Shown: piece after piece, positions 17,911-30,263 of the stretch | Numbering within the stretch: the stretch's first letter is position 1 | How the letters are laid out: every line of letters begins with the position of its first letter | Assembly (NCBI RefSeq): GCF_002237755.1 | Contig: NZ_MWSJ01000013.1 | Span: 1 to 64,000 of the forward strand | Reading direction: 5' to 3' | Length of the DNA stretch: 64,000 nucleotides | DNA from: Lysinibacillus sp. KCTC 33748 | GTDB taxonomy: Bacteria > Bacillota > Bacilli > Bacillales_A > Planococcaceae | Position numbers and translations under genes: made by a program | The notes under the pieces: generated by a model | Database searches by the model: none | Told to the model about the DNA's origin: nothing | The model's input: the letters and a program-made list of their open reading frames with translations, nothing else

Positions 17911-18450
17911 TTATTTACCTGTTTTACCTTCTTTACGACGAACATATTCGCCTTCATAACGGATACCTTTACCTTTGTAAGGCTCTGGTGGACGCACGTC
18001 ACGGATGTTAGATGCAAGAGCACCAACACGTTCTTTGCTAATACCTTTAACGATGATCTTAGTGTTTGAAGGAACTTCAACTTCTAAACCATCTTCAGGT
18101 GTGAACTCAACTGGATGTGAATAACCTACGTTAAGAACAAGTTTTTTACCTTGTAATTGCGCACGGTAACCGACACCGATTAGTTCTAATGATTTTTCGA
18201 AACCTGCAGAAACACCAGTAATCATGTTCGCTAAAAGCGCACGTGTTGTACCGTGGTTTGTGCGGTGTTCTTTTGAGTCAGAAGGACGAGATACAGAAAT
18301 CACGTTACCTTCTTGCTCAATTTTCATATCTTGGTGGAAAGAACGAACAAGTTCGCCTTTAGGACCTTTAACGGTAACTGTGTTGTCAGCTGCAACAGTA
18401 ACAGTTACGTTAGCTGGTACCTCGATAATTTTTTTACCTACACGAGACAT
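17911..18450 (-). CDS. rplF: 50S ribosomal protein L6
   Basis: A 179-residue L6 with two duplicated alpha/beta domains. The start is [18 protein letters not shown], and the C-terminal rRNA-binding motif is [21 protein letters not shown]6 binds near the sarcin-ricin loop and is important late in 50S assembly. The gene lies between rpsH and rplR. Confidence 0.98.
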   Translation of the reverse strand: MSRVGKKIIEVPANVTVTVAADNTVTVKGPKGELVRSFHQDMKIEQEGNVISVSRPSDSKEHRTNHGTTRALLANMITGVSAGFEKSLELIGVGYRAQLQGKKLVLNVGYSHPVEFTPEDGLEVEVPSNTKIIVKGISKERVGALASNIRDVRPPEPYKGKGIRYEGEYVRRKEGKTGK

Positions 18451-18480
18451 TTAGTTGCACCTCCATTCATTTATTGCTAA

Positions 18481-18879
18481 TTACCAAACGTATGCTAGAA
18501 CTTCGCCGCCAACTTGTTTAGCGCGAGCTTCTTTATCTGTTAATAGACCTTGTGAAGTTGACACTAAAGCGATACCAAGACCGTTCAGTACTTTAGGCAC
18601 TTCATTTGTTTTAGCATATACTCGTAGACCAGGTTTAGAAATACGTTTTAAGCCAGTGATAACGCGTTCGTTATCTTTACCGTATTTTAAGAAGATACGG
18701 ATAATACCTTGCTTGTTGTCTTCCACGTATTCTACGTCACGTACGAAACCTTCACGCTTTAAAATTTCAGCGATTTCTTTTTTCACGTTGGAAGCTGGTA
18801 CTTCTAACTTCTCGTGACGAACCATGTTCGCATTACGAATGCGAGTAAGCATATCTGCAATCGGATCAGTCATTGTCAT
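18481..18879 (-). CDS. rpsH: 30S ribosomal protein S8
   Basis: A 132-residue S8, same length as in B. subtilis. It contains [40 protein letters not shown] and the end [14 protein letters not shown] [12 protein letters not shown]8 binds helix 21 of 16S rRNA and in enteric bacteria represses the spc operon. The first of two possible ATG codons has a GGAGGTAAATGTA spacing that fits. Confidence 0.98.
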   Translation of the reverse strand: MTMTDPIADMLTRIRNANMVRHEKLEVPASNVKKEIAEILKREGFVRDVEYVEDNKQGIIRIFLKYGKDNERVITGLKRISKPGLRVYAKTNEVPKVLNGLGIALVSTSQGLLTDKEARAKQVGGEVLAYVW

Positions 18880-18908
18880 TACATTTACCTCCTTCCCAAA
18901 TTAGGGGA

Positions 18909-19115
<207 letters not shown>

Positions 19116-19655
19116 TTACTTTTGGAACGGCATACCGAATTGTGTCAATAACTCGCGAGCTTCTTCATCAGAATTCGCTGTCGTTACGATCACGATGTCC
19201 ATACCGCGTACTTTTGAAACTTTATCGTAATCGATTTCTGGGAAAATTAATTGCTCTTTAACACCTAAAGTGTAGTTACCGCGACCGTCGAATGCTTTTT
19301 TAGAAACACCACGGAAGTCACGTACACGAGGTAGTGAAATTGAGATTAATTTGTCCAAGAATTCATACATACGCTCACCGCGTAATGTAACTTTAGCACC
19401 GATAGGCATACCTTCACGTAGACGGAAACCTGCGATCGATTTTTTCGCTTTAGTTACAACTGGTTTTTGACCAGTGATAATTGTTAATTCTTCTACAGCT
19501 GCATCTAATGCTTTTGAGTTTTGAACTGCATCACCAACACCCATGTTGATAACGATTTTGTCAACTTTCGGCAATTGCATAACTGATTTATATCCAAACT
19601 TGCTCATAAGAGCAGTTGAAACTTCATTTAAATATTTTTCTTTTAGGCGGCTCAT
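19116..19655 (-). CDS. rplE: 50S ribosomal protein L5
   Basis: A 179-residue L5 that binds 5S rRNA and P-site tRNA. It has [10 protein letters not shown] at the N-terminus, [40 protein letters not shown] and the end [12 protein letters not shown]. Usual length. It follows rplX by 28 bases with an AAGGGAGG ribosome site. Confidence 0.98.
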   Translation of the reverse strand: MSRLKEKYLNEVSTALMSKFGYKSVMQLPKVDKIVINMGVGDAVQNSKALDAAVEELTIITGQKPVVTKAKKSIAGFRLREGMPIGAKVTLRGERMYEFLDKLISISLPRVRDFRGVSKKAFDGRGNYTLGVKEQLIFPEIDYDKVSKVRGMDIVIVTTANSDEEARELLTQFGMPFQK

Positions 19656-19683
19656 TTGTGTACCTCCCTTCTTTTTATAGAAA

Positions 19684-19992
19684 TTAGTCGATTACTGCAC
19701 CTGATTTTTTTGCAACACGAACTTTTTTACCGTTTTCGATTTTATAACCTACACGAGTCGGCTCGCCAGATTTAGGATCGATTAGCATTACGTTCGAAAC
19801 GTGAATTGCAGCCTCTTGGCTTACAATTCCACCTTGTGGATTCAATTGGTTAGGTTTTACGTGTTTTTTCACGATGTTCACACCTTCAACAAGAACGCGA
19901 TCTTGTCTAGGGTAAGAAGCAAGGATAACGCCTTCTTTGCCTTTGTCCTTACCAGTGATCACCTTAACCTTGTCACCTTTTTTTACATGCAT
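19684..19992 (-). CDS. rplX: 50S ribosomal protein L24
   Basis: A 102-residue L24 with a KOW motif near the start ([20 protein letters not shown]) and [16 protein letters not shown]24 is an early assembly initiator protein for the 50S subunit. It follows rplN by 35 bases with AAGGAGG before the ATG. Confidence 0.98.
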   Translation of the reverse strand: MHVKKGDKVKVITGKDKGKEGVILASYPRQDRVLVEGVNIVKKHVKPNQLNPQGGIVSQEAAIHVSNVMLIDPKSGEPTRVGYKIENGKKVRVAKKSGAVID

Positions 19993-20027
19993 GCTGTCGC
20001 ACCTCCTTGATTGGCACTATCATGAAA

Positions 20028-20396
20028 TTAAAGAACTTCTGGAGCTAGAGAAACGATTTTCATGAAGTTGCTGTCACGTAATTCACGTGCAACAGGTCCG
20101 AAAATACGAGTTCCGCGTGGTGATTTATCATCACGAATAATTACACAAGCATTTTCATCAAATTTGATGTACGTACCATCTTTACGACGTACGCCTGATT
20201 TAGTACGAACGATAACAGCTTTAACAACGTCACCCTTCTTAACAACGCCACCTGGTGTTGCTTTCTTAACTGTACAAACAACGATATCACCGATGTTAGC
20301 AGTTTTACGGCCAGAGCCACCAAGGACTTTAATTGTAAGAACTTCACGTGCACCTGAGTTGTCAGCAACTTTCATACGACTTTCTTGTTGGATCAC
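20028..20396 (-). CDS. rplN: 50S ribosomal protein L14
   Basis: A 122-residue L14, exact usual length. It starts [20 protein letters not shown] and ends [17 protein letters not shown]14 forms an intersubunit bridge and binds the silencing factor RsfS. First gene after rpsQ in the spc part of the cluster. Confidence 0.98.
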   Translation of the reverse strand: MIQQESRMKVADNSGAREVLTIKVLGGSGRKTANIGDIVVCTVKKATPGGVVKKGDVVKAVIVRTKSGVRRKDGTYIKFDENACVIIRDDKSPRGTRIFGPVARELRDSNFMKIVSLAPEVL

Positions 20397-20441
20397 TTAG
20401 GTTACCTCCCTTCGGAAATTGGTTGTTCCGAAATAGTGTTA

Positions 20442-20705
20442 TTAAATAATAACCGCTTTTTCTACAACTTCAACTAGACGGAAACGTTTAGTAGCTGATA
20501 GCGGGCGAGTTTCCATGATACGTACGATATCACCGATTTTCGCTGTGTTTAACTCATCATGAGCTTTAAACTTTTTAGAGTATTTTACACGTTTACCATA
20601 AAGCTTGTGCTTTTTGTGAGTTTCAACTAAAACAGAAATAGTTTTGTCCATTTTATCTGAAACAACGCGGCCCGTGTAAACTTTGCGTTGATTACGCTCA
20701 GTCAT
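20442..20705 (-). CDS. rpsQ: 30S ribosomal protein S17
   Basis: An 87-residue OB-fold S17 with [39 protein letters not shown] and [21 protein letters not shown]17 is a primary 16S rRNA binder in the 30S body. It follows rpmC by 18 bases. Confidence 0.98.
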   Translation of the reverse strand: MTERNQRKVYTGRVVSDKMDKTISVLVETHKKHKLYGKRVKYSKKFKAHDELNTAKIGDIVRIMETRPLSATKRFRLVEVVEKAVII

Positions 20706-20723
20706 ACTTGAAAACCTCCTTTA

Positions 20724-21348
<625 letters not shown>

Positions 21349-21349
21349 A

Positions 21350-22003
21350 TTATTTGCCTCCTTCCACAGATTTCTTCGTAGGAAGAACTTCACCACGGTA
21401 GATCCATACTTTAACGCCTAATTTACCGTAAGTAGTGTCAGCTTCTGCGTGTGCATAGTCGATGTCAGCACGTAGAGTATGAAGTGGAACAGTTCCTTCA
21501 CTATAGTGTTCAGCACGCGCGATATCAGCGCCACCTAAACGACCAGATACTTGTGTTTTAATTCCTTTTGCACCAGCACGAATTGTGCGTTGGATCGCTT
21601 GCTTTTGCGCACGACGGAATGATACACGGTTTTCTAATTGACGAGCGATGTTTTCAGCTACTAGACGAGCGTCAAGATCAGCACGTTTAATTTCGATAAT
21701 GTTGATGTGTACACGTTTACCAGTTAAATCGCTAAGGTATTTACGAAGATTCTCAACTTCAGAACCACCTTTACCGATTACCATACCTGGTTTCGCAGTG
21801 TGAATTGTAATGTTTACACGGTTTGCAGCGCGTTCGATTTCTACTTTAGAAACAGAAGCGTCTTTAAGAGCCGTTTCAATATATTTACGCACTTTGATGT
21901 CTTCGTGAAGTAGAGTTGCATAGTCTTTTTCAGCGTACCATTTTGACTCCCAGTCACGAATAATACCAACGCGCAGTCCTATTGGATGTACTTTTTGACC
22001 CAC
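21350..22003 (-). CDS. rpsC: 30S ribosomal protein S3
   Basis: A 217-residue S3 with [20 protein letters not shown], the KH motif [20 protein letters not shown] (GxxG loop GKGG) and the C-terminal [20 protein letters not shown]3 lines the mRNA entry tunnel and has helicase-assisting basic residues. It follows rplV with a 3-base gap. Confidence 0.98.
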   Translation of the reverse strand: MGQKVHPIGLRVGIIRDWESKWYAEKDYATLLHEDIKVRKYIETALKDASVSKVEIERAANRVNITIHTAKPGMVIGKGGSEVENLRKYLSDLTGKRVHINIIEIKRADLDARLVAENIARQLENRVSFRRAQKQAIQRTIRAGAKGIKTQVSGRLGGADIARAEHYSEGTVPLHTLRADIDYAHAEADTTYGKLGVKVWIYRGEVLPTKKSVEGGK

Positions 22004-22006
22004 GGA

Positions 22007-22351
22007 TTAACCCTCCTTCTTCTCAGATACCACTAGAGTGATGTGGCTTGTGCGTTTGTTAATTGCGCTTGCACGTCCTTGTGCACGTGGACGGAAACGT
22101 TTTAATGTTGGACCTTCATCAACGAATACTTCAGAAACTACTAAAGAGTTGATGTCAAGATCGTAGTTATGCTCAGCGTTAGCAACTGCAGATTTTAATA
22201 CTTTTTCAACGACTGGAGACGCCGCTTTTGGAGTATGACGTAAAATTGCAACTGCCTCACCAACTTGCTTGCCTCGGATTAAGTCTACAACTAGACGGAC
22301 TTTACGAGGAGCAATGCGAACAGTACGAGCGATAGCTTTAGCTTGTGTCAT
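22007..22351 (-). CDS. rplV: 50S ribosomal protein L22
   Basis: A 114-residue L22 with [40 protein letters not shown] and the extended hairpin [20 protein letters not shown] that reaches into the peptide tunnel. The loop tip sequence is ordinary, with no macrolide-type insertion. It lies between rpsS and rpsC. Confidence 0.98.
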   Translation of the reverse strand: MTQAKAIARTVRIAPRKVRLVVDLIRGKQVGEAVAILRHTPKAASPVVEKVLKSAVANAEHNYDLDINSLVVSEVFVDEGPTLKRFRPRAQGRASAINKRTSHITLVVSEKKEG

Positions 22352-22373
22352 TAGGATTTACCTCCTCTCAAAA

Positions 22374-22652
22374 TTAGCGTCTTGTTTTCTTGTCGTCTGC
22401 ACCGTGACCTTTGTAAGCACGTGTTGGTGCGAATTCACCAAGTTTGTGGCCTACCATATCTTCTGTTACGTATACAGGAACGTGTTTACGTCCATCATAA
22501 ACAGCAATCGTTAAACCGATAAAAGTCGGGAAAATTGTAGAACGGCGAGACCAAGTTTTGATAACTTGTTTTTTCTCAGAAGCCTCTTGCGCTTCCACTT
22601 TTTTCATTAAGTGGTCATCAACAAAAGGTCCTTTTTTCAAGCTGCGACCCAT
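22374..22652 (-). CDS. rpsS: 30S ribosomal protein S19
   Basis: A 92-residue S19 with [40 protein letters not shown] and the end [16 protein letters not shown]. It lies in the 30S head near S13. It follows rplB by 60 bases, with an AGGGAGG ribosome site. Confidence 0.98.
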   Translation of the reverse strand: MGRSLKKGPFVDDHLMKKVEAQEASEKKQVIKTWSRRSTIFPTFIGLTIAVYDGRKHVPVYVTEDMVGHKLGEFAPTRAYKGHGADDKKTRR

Positions 22653-22712
22653 GTAGGAACCTCCCTCCGTGATTCCACCACGGCTCTCACATAGAACCGT
22701 AGTTTAACCACT

Positions 22713-23543
22713 TTATTTTTTACGACTACGGATGATGAATTTATCCGTTTTGTTTTTCTTCTTGCGAGTTTTGTAACCAAGTGCTGGTTTACCCCAAGGA
22801 GTCATTGGTGATTTACGTCCGATTGGAGAACGTCCTTCACCACCGCCGTGTGGGTGATCGTTAGGGTTCATTACAGAACCACGAACTGTTGGGCGTTTAC
22901 CTAACCAACGGCTACGACCTGCTTTACCGATGTGTACTAGTTCGTGTTGTTCGTTACCAACTTGACCGATTGTAGCGCGGCAAGTAGCTAACACTAAACG
23001 TACTTCACCAGATTGTAGACGAACGATTACGTATTTGTCTTCACGACCAAGTACTTGTGCAGAAGTACCAGCAGAACGTACTAATTGTCCACCTTTACCA
23101 GGTTTTAACTCGATGTTATGGATTGTAGTACCCATTGGAATGTTTGCTAATGGTAATGTATTACCTACTTTAATATCAGCATCTGGACCAGATACGATTG
23201 TTTGACCAACCTCTAGACCTTTTGGTGCTAAGATGTAAGCTTTTGCTCCATCAGCGTAGTTGATTAATGCGATATTCGCAGAACGGTTTGGATCATATTC
23301 AATAGTAGCAACTTTAGCCGGAATGCCATCTTTTACACGTTTGAAATCGATAACACGGTATTGCTTCTTATGTCCACCGCCATGATGACGAACAGTGATT
23401 TTACCTTGGTTGTTACGACCAGCTTTGCGTTTAGTTGGTTCAAGCAATGATTTCTCAGGCTTGTTAGTTGTAATTTCCGCAAAGTCTAAAGACGTCATAT
23501 TACGACGACCATTAGAGGTAGGTTTATACTTTTTAATCGCCAT
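22713..23543 (-). CDS. rplB: 50S ribosomal protein L2
   Basis: A 276-residue L2 with an N-terminal OB-fold and C-terminal SH3-like domain. [18 protein letters not shown] and the strongly conserved [20 protein letters not shown] (His near residue 229, close to the peptidyl transferase centre) are intact. L2 is needed for subunit association. It follows rplW by 47 bases. Confidence 0.98.
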   Translation of the reverse strand: MAIKKYKPTSNGRRNMTSLDFAEITTNKPEKSLLEPTKRKAGRNNQGKITVRHHGGGHKKQYRVIDFKRVKDGIPAKVATIEYDPNRSANIALINYADGAKAYILAPKGLEVGQTIVSGPDADIKVGNTLPLANIPMGTTIHNIELKPGKGGQLVRSAGTSAQVLGREDKYVIVRLQSGEVRLVLATCRATIGQVGNEQHELVHIGKAGRSRWLGKRPTVRGSVMNPNDHPHGGGEGRSPIGRKSPMTPWGKPALGYKTRKKKNKTDKFIIRSRKK

Positions 23544-23590
23544 TGTGTTTCCCTCCTTCTTGATTGTTCAAATCATAAATCCATAAAGGA

Positions 23591-23875
23591 TTACATTTCG
23601 AATAATTCGATTTCTTTGCTATCAGTAGTTAATTTAACAATCGCTTTACGACGTTTGTTAGTGTAACCACCGTAGCGGCCAACGCGTTTGAATTTACCTT
23701 TGTAGTTAAGAACGTTTACTTTCTCAACTTTCACACCAAAGATTTCTTCTACAGCGTCTTTTACTTGAGTTTTGTTAGCGCGAGTGTCTACTTCGAAAGT
23801 ATACTTTTTCTCTGCCATAAGTTCTGAAGAACGCTCAGTAATGACTGGACGTTTTAAAATATCACGTGCTTCCAT
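23591..23875 (-). CDS. rplW: 50S ribosomal protein L23
   Basis: A 94-residue L23 with [20 protein letters not shown] and [21 protein letters not shown]23 is the main docking site for trigger factor and SRP at the tunnel exit. Its ATG shares one base with the rplD stop. Confidence 0.98.
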   Translation of the reverse strand: MEARDILKRPVITERSSELMAEKKYTFEVDTRANKTQVKDAVEEIFGVKVEKVNVLNYKGKFKRVGRYGGYTNKRRKAIVKLTTDSKEIELFEM

Positions 23876-24498
23876 TATCCAAGCACCTCCTCAACTTTTT
23901 CTACTGCAGACTTTGTGAATACAACTTTATCGTGACCTAATAGATCAAGAACGTTGATTCCGTTTGCAGTTAAAACTGTTACACCAGGGATGTTACGAGC
24001 AGATAATGCTACGTTTTCATCTAGGTCAGCAGTTACGAATAAAGATTTTTTCTCTAAAGAAAGATCTTTAAGGATTTTTGTGAATTCTTTTGTTTTTGGT
24101 GCTGCTAGTGAAAGAGCATCAAGAACTAAGAAGTTCTGTTCTACTACTTTAGCTGATAAAGCAGATTTAAGAGCTAAGCGACGAACTTTTTTCGGTAATT
24201 TATAAGAATAGCTACGTGGAGTTGGGCCGAATACGACACCACCACCGCGCCATTGTGGAGAACGGATAGAACCTTGACGAGCACGACCAGTTCCTTTTTG
24301 ACGCCATGGTTTACGACCACCACCAGCAACTTCAGAACGGTTTTTAACCTTGTGATTACCTTGACGTAGAGAAGCACGTTGTGCAACTACAGCGTCGAAT
24401 AATACTGCTTCATTTGGCTCGATTCCGAAGATCGCATCGTTTAATTCGATTTCACCAACTGAAGCACCTGTTTGACTAAGTACAGATACTTTTGTCAT
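23875..24498 (-). CDS. rplD: 50S ribosomal protein L4
   Basis: A 207-residue L4 whose internal loop ([20 protein letters not shown], then [15 protein letters not shown]) lines the peptide tunnel. No insertion or unusual change of the macrolide-contact loop is seen. The globular domain has [16 protein letters not shown]4 of E. coli autoregulates the S10 operon; in Bacillus this is not established. Confidence 0.98.
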   Translation of the reverse strand: MTKVSVLSQTGASVGEIELNDAIFGIEPNEAVLFDAVVAQRASLRQGNHKVKNRSEVAGGGRKPWRQKGTGRARQGSIRSPQWRGGGVVFGPTPRSYSYKLPKKVRRLALKSALSAKVVEQNFLVLDALSLAAPKTKEFTKILKDLSLEKKSLFVTADLDENVALSARNIPGVTVLTANGINVLDLLGHDKVVFTKSAVEKVEEVLG

Positions 24499-24524
24499 TC
24501 CTGTTTCCTCCTTTCCTTAGGTGA

Positions 24525-25154
24525 TTACTTAGCTTTAATTGCAGTTTTAACTGTAACTAGAGCTTTTTTAGAACCAGGAACATTACCTTTAACAAGTAGT
24601 AAGTTACGTTCCGCATCAACTTTCACGACTTCTAAGTTTTGGATTGTAACTACTGTGCCACCCATTTGACCAGGTAATTTCTTTTGTTTGAATACGCGGT
24701 TCGGAGCAACTGGACCCATTGAACCAGGACGACGGTGGTAACGAGAACCGTGGGCCATAGGACCACGAGATTGACCATGGCGTTTAATTACACCTTGGAA
24801 ACCTTTACCTTTAGTAACACCTGTTACATCAATTACATCGCCTTCTGCGAAAATTTCTACTTTGACTTCTTGACCAACTTCGTATTCTTCAACGTTCACG
24901 TTGCGGAATTCACGAATGAAGCGCTTAGGAGCAGTGTTCGCTTTTGCTACGTGACCTTGTTCTGGTTTGTTAGAAAGCTTAACGCGCTTGTCTTCGAAAC
25001 CAACTTGGATAGCTTCGTAGCCATCTGTATCAGCAGTTTTCTTTTGAAGAACTACGTTTGGAGTAGCTTCGATAACTGTTACCGGGATTAAATCGCCGTT
25101 TTCAGCAAAAACTTGTGTCATACCAATTTTTCTACCTAAGATTCCTTTAGCCAT
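24525..25154 (-). CDS. rplC: 50S ribosomal protein L3
   Basis: A 209-residue L3 with [20 protein letters not shown] and the long extension [20 protein letters not shown] that reaches the peptidyl transferase centre. It is an early 50S assembly initiator. Second gene of the S10 operon, 43 bases after rpsJ. Confidence 0.98.
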   Translation of the reverse strand: MAKGILGRKIGMTQVFAENGDLIPVTVIEATPNVVLQKKTADTDGYEAIQVGFEDKRVKLSNKPEQGHVAKANTAPKRFIREFRNVNVEEYEVGQEVKVEIFAEGDVIDVTGVTKGKGFQGVIKRHGQSRGPMAHGSRYHRRPGSMGPVAPNRVFKQKKLPGQMGGTVVTIQNLEVVKVDAERNLLLVKGNVPGSKKALVTVKTAIKAK

Positions 25155-25197
25155 TTGTCACACCTCCTGTAAGTTTTGAATAGTTATATTTTTACCA

Positions 25198-25633
<436 letters not shown>

Positions 25634-25634
25634 C

Positions 25635-25663
25635 ATTATACCCAATAAAAAAAGAATAAGCAA
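25635..25663 (-). promoter_or_regulatory. Sigma-A promoter of the S10-spc-alpha cluster
   Basis: TTGCTT (25663-25658) and a perfect TATAAT (25640-25635) are separated by 17 bases. The spacer ends TTGGG. The position, about 120 bases before rpsJ, suits the S10 operon promoter. Confidence 0.8.
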
Positions 25664-25911
25664 GTCTTTTCGCTAAATTCTTTTAAATGTTGTTGATATT
25701 CTTACTACTAATATTTCTCGTTCCTCTAAACCGTTTACTAGTATATAAAATTCTCATGCACTTTGCAACACATAAGGTTGTTATATCAACGTTTTCGAAT
25801 ATTTCAAACAATAACAAACTGCAAGAACTAGTTTGTAAAGGACTGGTGAACTCAATTTGAAGATGATGCACTTAGTTATGACGGCATTAACAATCTATAA
25901 TCTCATAAAGA
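25664..25911. other. Gene-free interval upstream of the S10 promoter
   Basis: AT-rich sequence of about 250 bases between the yuiF-type gene terminator and the S10 promoter. I see no ribosome-site-led frame, hairpin or repeat worth naming. Confidence 0.5.
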
Positions 25912-25945
25912 CAAAAAAAGCAGCCTCTAATAGTTAGAAGCCGCT
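25912..25945 (-). terminator. Intrinsic terminator of the antiporter-family gene
   Basis: On the minus strand AGCGGCTTCTA pairs with TAGAGGCTGCT (11 base pairs, two of them G-U) and is followed by seven T residues, 11 bases after the gene's stop codon. Confidence 0.85.
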
Positions 25946-25956
25946 CTTTCTATTAC

Positions 25957-27273
25957 TTATAAGAAAAATACACATGCAACCCAGCCAAATATAATAAGTG
26001 GGATGTTTATAAAAATAAACGTTGGCACACATGTATCCCAAATGTGATTATGCTGTCCATCTACATTTAAACCTGCAGTTGGTCCAAGAGTAGAATCTGA
26101 AGCAGGAGAGCCTGCATCACCTAAAGCACCTGCTGTACCTATAAGACAGATAATCGCCAAAGGACTCATTCCTAACCCTTGTGCGAGAGGCACAAATAAG
26201 GTTGCAATAATAGGTACTGTCGCAAAGGATGAACCAATCCCCATCGTCACTATTAAACCGATGACCAACATTATCAATATAGCTAGACTCTTATTGCCTT
26301 GGAGAATTGATAGCGAGTTTGCGATTAAGCTATCTACATGACCCGTGGCGTTAATAACAGATGCAAAACCATTTGCAGCGATCATCACAAAACCGATAAA
26401 GGCCATCATCTTCATTCCCTCAGAAAGAATCTCATCTGCCTCTCTCCATTTAAGTGCACCAGTAAAATACATCATCATAATTCCTGCAAAGGCGCCTACA
26501 ATCATCGAATCAGTATAAATTTGTGCACATAGAGAGACAATTAAAGCCACAGTCGTAGAAAAAATAACGAACTTACTGACATGAACGTTTAAAGACTCTG
26601 TATCAACATCTTTATTTTGATATTGTCTAGGTTTTCGATATACGAAAAAGGCTACACATAATCCAATTAACATCCCCAGAACGGGTATAGCCATCGCTAC
26701 TGGTACATCACGTGAAGATGCCTCCATACCTGCCTTGGTAACTTGAGTAGAAACGATATCTTGGAAAATAGCTCCGAAGCCAGCAGGTACGAAGCTATAC
26801 GTTCCTATTAAACCAACAGCAATTAATGTAGCAATCACTCGTCGGTCTACTTCTAACATATTTAATACCCTTAAAATCGGAGGGATCAATAACGGGATAA
26901 AGGCTATATGAATTGGAATTAAGTTTTGCGAGAAAATAGACATCATAAAGATCAGTAGGAAAATTAAAACCTTTACTAAACCTTTTCGATTACTTGTACC
27001 ATTTTTATTTAATATGTTTAAAATCCCTGCAATCATTAATTCAGGAATTCCTGTTTTTGAAATGGCAATAGCGAAACCACCAAGCAACCCATAACTTAAA
27101 GCAATCGTTGCGCCTGCTCCTAATCCTTCTGTAAATGATTGTACAGTTGCTTCAATACCCATGCCGCTTGTTAGACCTCCTGCGAAGGCGCCCAACACAA
27201 GAGAAAGAACAACATTGATACGGAGCAAGCTTAATATTAACATGACAGCCACGGCCACAATTACTGCGTTCAT
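25957..27273 (-). CDS. Na+/H+ antiporter family (NhaC-like, YuiF-type) membrane transporter
   Basis: A 438-residue protein with about eleven to twelve membrane segments, resembling YuiF of B. subtilis, a member of the Na+/H+ antiporter (NhaC) superfamily often annotated as an amino-acid or cation transporter. Supporting motifs include IGSSFATVPIIATLFVPLAQ and LGDAGSPASDSTLGPTAGLN in the C-terminal half, both characteristic of the Na_H_antiporter family. Substrate cannot be told from sequence. It stands alone, with its own terminator and a candidate promoter, and is not part of the ribosomal operons that flank it. It separates the Bce-type module from rpsJ. Confidence 0.82.
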   Translation of the reverse strand: MNAVIVAVAVMLILSLLRINVVLSLVLGAFAGGLTSGMGIEATVQSFTEGLGAGATIALSYGLLGGFAIAISKTGIPELMIAGILNILNKNGTSNRKGLVKVLIFLLIFMMSIFSQNLIPIHIAFIPLLIPPILRVLNMLEVDRRVIATLIAVGLIGTYSFVPAGFGAIFQDIVSTQVTKAGMEASSRDVPVAMAIPVLGMLIGLCVAFFVYRKPRQYQNKDVDTESLNVHVSKFVIFSTTVALIVSLCAQIYTDSMIVGAFAGIMMMYFTGALKWREADEILSEGMKMMAFIGFVMIAANGFASVINATGHVDSLIANSLSILQGNKSLAILIMLVIGLIVTMGIGSSFATVPIIATLFVPLAQGLGMSPLAIICLIGTAGALGDAGSPASDSTLGPTAGLNVDGQHNHIWDTCVPTFIFINIPLIIFGWVACVFFL

Positions 27274-27315
27274 TTTAACACTTCACTTTCGTACACTAGA
27301 TTACTAATATACTAA

Positions 27316-27344
27316 ACTTTAATCGTCTAATACTTGAAAGTCAA
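27316..27344 (-). promoter_or_regulatory. Candidate promoter of the antiporter-family gene
   Basis: TTGACT (27344-27339) is followed after 17 bases by TAAAGT (27321-27316) on the minus strand. The -10 is weak, so this is tentative. Confidence 0.45.
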
Positions 27345-27385
27345 GTTGTTTTTATACCCTGGAAAAATCCCCTAAATTCAAACAA

Positions 27386-27419
27386 CAAAAAAACAGTATG
27401 ACCTTAACTAATCATACTG
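27386..27419 (-). terminator. Intrinsic terminator of the Bce-type transporter operon
   Basis: A perfect 8-base-pair stem (CAGTATGA, 27394-27401, with 27412-27419) is followed on the minus strand by seven T residues, about 20 bases after the permease stop. Confidence 0.85.
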
Positions 27420-27438
27420 CTTTAAGACTTCTTCCTAT

Positions 27439-29406
27439 TTATAACGATCCACGAATGACTTTTTTATAATAGCCAACAGAAAGTACAGCGAAGATAGCAT
27501 ATAACGCTATATAGCAGCTCATAGCAATCCACAATGGTGCGGTTAACTCTGAACCGAATAAAAACCATCCTGACTTAACAGCAAAGTAACTATGAAGTAG
27601 CCCTATTATTAATGGAACACCAAAATTAAAGGCTTGTTTCATATAAATACCTTTCATAATATCTTTTTCAGCGAAGCCAATTTTTCTTAATATCGTATAA
27701 GAGCCTCGCTCCTCTTCAGCCTCAGACATTTGCTTAAAGTATAAAATACTACCTGTTGTCATTAAAAATGCTAATCCTAAAAATGCTGCGGTAAATATTG
27801 TAATTCCTAATGATTCAATATTCCCCTTACGTTCTTCTTCATAGGATTGTATAAGGTTTGGATAATTTTCTTCATTTAATTGTATATATAACTTCTCTGC
27901 TTGAGCTAAATCACTTTTATTCTTTATCTTAATAGAAGTTTGTTTGTGCCATTCAGAAGCGCTTGAATAAGTAGCTAGTTTTTCAAACAATGCATCTGAA
28001 ACTACAAAAATCGGTCCCCCAGGCCCAGCAGTCACAGTACCACTTATAATACTTTCATGTTGAACATCTTTGACATGAAGCGTTTCTTCTTTAGGTACCT
28101 CTGGACCTCCAGGAGTGACAACAACATCACGATCCTTTTCAAGTGGAAACATCTCTGCCATATAACCACCATAGTTTGTTAATATAACATCATTATCCGA
28201 AACGGAAGCTTCAGGAACTATTTGTTGATAATCAGAAAGTGGGATTGTATAAATGATTCCTTCTAAACCAAAAAGGGGATTATCTTTATTTTGCTGTTCT
28301 TTCGATAATAGCTGTGAAAAGGAAGCTGAAACACTCTGCAATCGGAAATCGCTTTTATCAAAAGCAATATGATTGTCCTCTAGCTTCTTTAAAAATTCCT
28401 GGTCCTTATCTTCAAGTAAAACGTAATCACCAGGTACTCGGCTATATGCCGACGATTCTGATGAATAATACGAAATATACGCTAAAGTTGTAACCCCAAG
28501 TGAAACACCTGTTAAAACCGTAATAAGCGTTAAGGATTTCGCATTACCCTTCATACGATGCATAATCGGTGTTAATGCTAATACATCACGCACAGTTAAA
28601 TGTCCATTTTTCTTAAGACGAATTGAATTCATAATAAATGCTACAGAGAAACGGAAAACAAGGAACGTCCCACCTATGGTAGTTGCTAAAATAATAATCA
28701 TATTAAGTGTTAAATTACCCTGAGAGTTAATATCAAAGAGCTTCGTTGATGCATAGTAGCCATATGCAATAAATACAAGTCCCAAAAAGCCAATAACCAT
28801 TTGTAATGGGCTGAAACGTTTTACGCGCTCATCAGCTTGCTTAGAAGCACTGAATAATGATAGTAATGATACACGGTAAATCATCAAAGCCATTTGCACA
28901 AGTACAATGACTAGTAGAATGGCAAATACTGAGATAGACTGCTGTAATGCCTCTGTACTAAATGTCATCGTCACAAGTGCCTCTTTTTCGAGTACGCGCA
29001 GTAAAACCATTGCAAATAAGCGTGAACTAAAGAACCCTGCAAGTATACCTAAAACGACCGCGCCTACAAATAATAAGATACTTTCTACCGCTAATAAACG
29101 TACGATAAGCCCCTTTGTCATCCCTATTAGCTGATACAAGCCTATCTCCTTACTACGACGCTTCATAAATAGATGGTTGGCATATAGGACGAAAAATAAG
29201 ACAATAAAGTACAGCATATAGGTTGCTGCTTTAAAACCCGCTGTGGCCGTACCGCTCTTCTCTACTGTAGCGAGCACTTCAGCATTATTTTGCAATGTCA
29301 CAAAAGAAAAATATAAAGTCACACTAAAAATAAGTGCGAAAAAATATAAATAATAATGCTTCATATTTTTCTTCATACTGCGCAATACGAGTTTACTAAG
29401 ACTCAT
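27439..29406 (-). CDS. Bce-type ABC transporter permease (bacitracin/antimicrobial peptide resistance)
   Basis: A 655-residue permease of the BceB/VraG/YxdM group. It has ten predicted membrane segments arranged 4+2+4, FtsX-like regions, and a large extracellular domain between segments 7 and 8 (about residues 320-540) that in this family binds peptide antibiotics or their lipid targets. The start [20 protein letters not shown] is typical. I prefer the internal ATG with AGGCGGTGA in front; a GTG three codons upstream is also in frame. It overlaps the end of the ATPase gene by 11 bases. The kinase encoded upstream would be activated through this transporter. Drug specificity cannot be deduced. 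Confidence 0.9.
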   Translation of the reverse strand: MSLSKLVLRSMKKNMKHYYLYFFALIFSVTLYFSFVTLQNNAEVLATVEKSGTATAGFKAATYMLYFIVLFFVLYANHLFMKRRSKEIGLYQLIGMTKGLIVRLLAVESILLFVGAVVLGILAGFFSSRLFAMVLLRVLEKEALVTMTFSTEALQQSISVFAILLVIVLVQMALMIYRVSLLSLFSASKQADERVKRFSPLQMVIGFLGLVFIAYGYYASTKLFDINSQGNLTLNMIIILATTIGGTFLVFRFSVAFIMNSIRLKKNGHLTVRDVLALTPIMHRMKGNAKSLTLITVLTGVSLGVTTLAYISYYSSESSAYSRVPGDYVLLEDKDQEFLKKLEDNHIAFDKSDFRLQSVSASFSQLLSKEQQNKDNPLFGLEGIIYTIPLSDYQQIVPEASVSDNDVILTNYGGYMAEMFPLEKDRDVVVTPGGPEVPKEETLHVKDVQHESIISGTVTAGPGGPIFVVSDALFEKLATYSSASEWHKQTSIKIKNKSDLAQAEKLYIQLNEENYPNLIQSYEEERKGNIESLGITIFTAAFLGLAFLMTTGSILYFKQMSEAEEERGSYTILRKIGFAEKDIMKGIYMKQAFNFGVPLIIGLLHSYFAVKSGWFLFGSELTAPLWIAMSCYIALYAIFAVLSVGYYKKVIRGSL

Positions 29407-30157
29407 AGCCGTCACCGCCTAGCACACTTTGCGTATGCATGATTTCTTGGAAAAATGCCTGTCTCGTTTTATCTCCTTTATATAGCTCACTATAAATAAG
29501 TCCGTCCTTTAAAAATAAAACACGTGTACAAAAACTCGCTGCTACCGCATCATGCGTAACCATCATAATTGTTGCTTTTTTTGACTCATTAATACTTTGT
29601 AGATTTTTCAAAAGTGCAGTAGCTGATTTAGAGTCAAGTGCGCCTGTAGGTTCATCAGCAAATACAAGTGAAGGATTTGTAATTAGTGCCCGAGCTGCCG
29701 ATGTACGTTGCTTTTGACCACCTGATATTTCATTTGGATATTTGTTTAAAATCTCAGCAATACCTAATAAATGTGTAAGCTCCTTTACACGACTCTCTGC
29801 AACAGCCTTTGGTAGTCTGCCAATAGCTAATGGTAGTAGAATATTCTCTTTCACCGTTAGTGTATCTAATAAATTATAATCTTGGAATATGAACCCCAAT
29901 TGTTCACGACGGAAATTAGCTAACTCCTTCTCCTTCATACCACGTAAGTTTTGACCATTTATTTCAATAACACCTTCTGTAGCAAAGTCGATTGAACACA
30001 AAACATTTAAGAGTGTTGTCTTCCCAGATCCTGAAGGTCCCATAATGCCAACAAATTCACCTTGATTTACTTCTACATCAATACCCTTTAACACTTCTTG
30101 GGCTGTTGATTTTTTACCATATACTTTTTTTACTTTACGACCAATTAAAACCGCCAC
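29396..30157 (-). CDS. Bce-type ABC transporter ATPase
   Basis: A 253-residue ATPase very like BceA. Walker A is GPSGSGKTT (about residue 41), Q-loop [20 protein letters not shown], signature [16 protein letters not shown], Walker [14 protein letters not shown] and a switch His in [22 protein letters not shown] is characteristic of the group. I place the start at GTG with AAAGGGGCG about 8 bases upstream; a longer in-frame version has no ribosome site. It is the first gene of the transporter pair, downstream of a terminator that follows the kinase gene. Confidence 0.9.
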   Translation of the reverse strand: MAVLIGRKVKKVYGKKSTAQEVLKGIDVEVNQGEFVGIMGPSGSGKTTLLNVLCSIDFATEGVIEINGQNLRGMKEKELANFRREQLGFIFQDYNLLDTLTVKENILLPLAIGRLPKAVAESRVKELTHLLGIAEILNKYPNEISGGQKQRTSAARALITNPSLVFADEPTGALDSKSATALLKNLQSINESKKATIMMVTHDAVAASFCTRVLFLKDGLIYSELYKGDKTRQAFFQEIMHTQSVLGGDGYES

Positions 30158-30230
30158 TTGTAAACGCCCCTTTCTATAGTTCAAGTGTACCCTGTCTACG
30201 TCGGCAATTCGTGTGTTTTACATGACAATA

Positions 30231-30263
30231 TAAAAAGGTAGGTGACAATTTCGTCATCTACCT
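30231..30263 (-). terminator. Intrinsic terminator after the sensor kinase gene
   Basis: On the minus strand AGGTAGATGAC and GTCACCTACCT pair with one A-C mismatch around gaaatt, followed by TTTTTATATT. It overlaps the kinase stop codon and separates the regulatory pair from the transporter pair, which therefore can be expressed independently. Confidence 0.75.
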
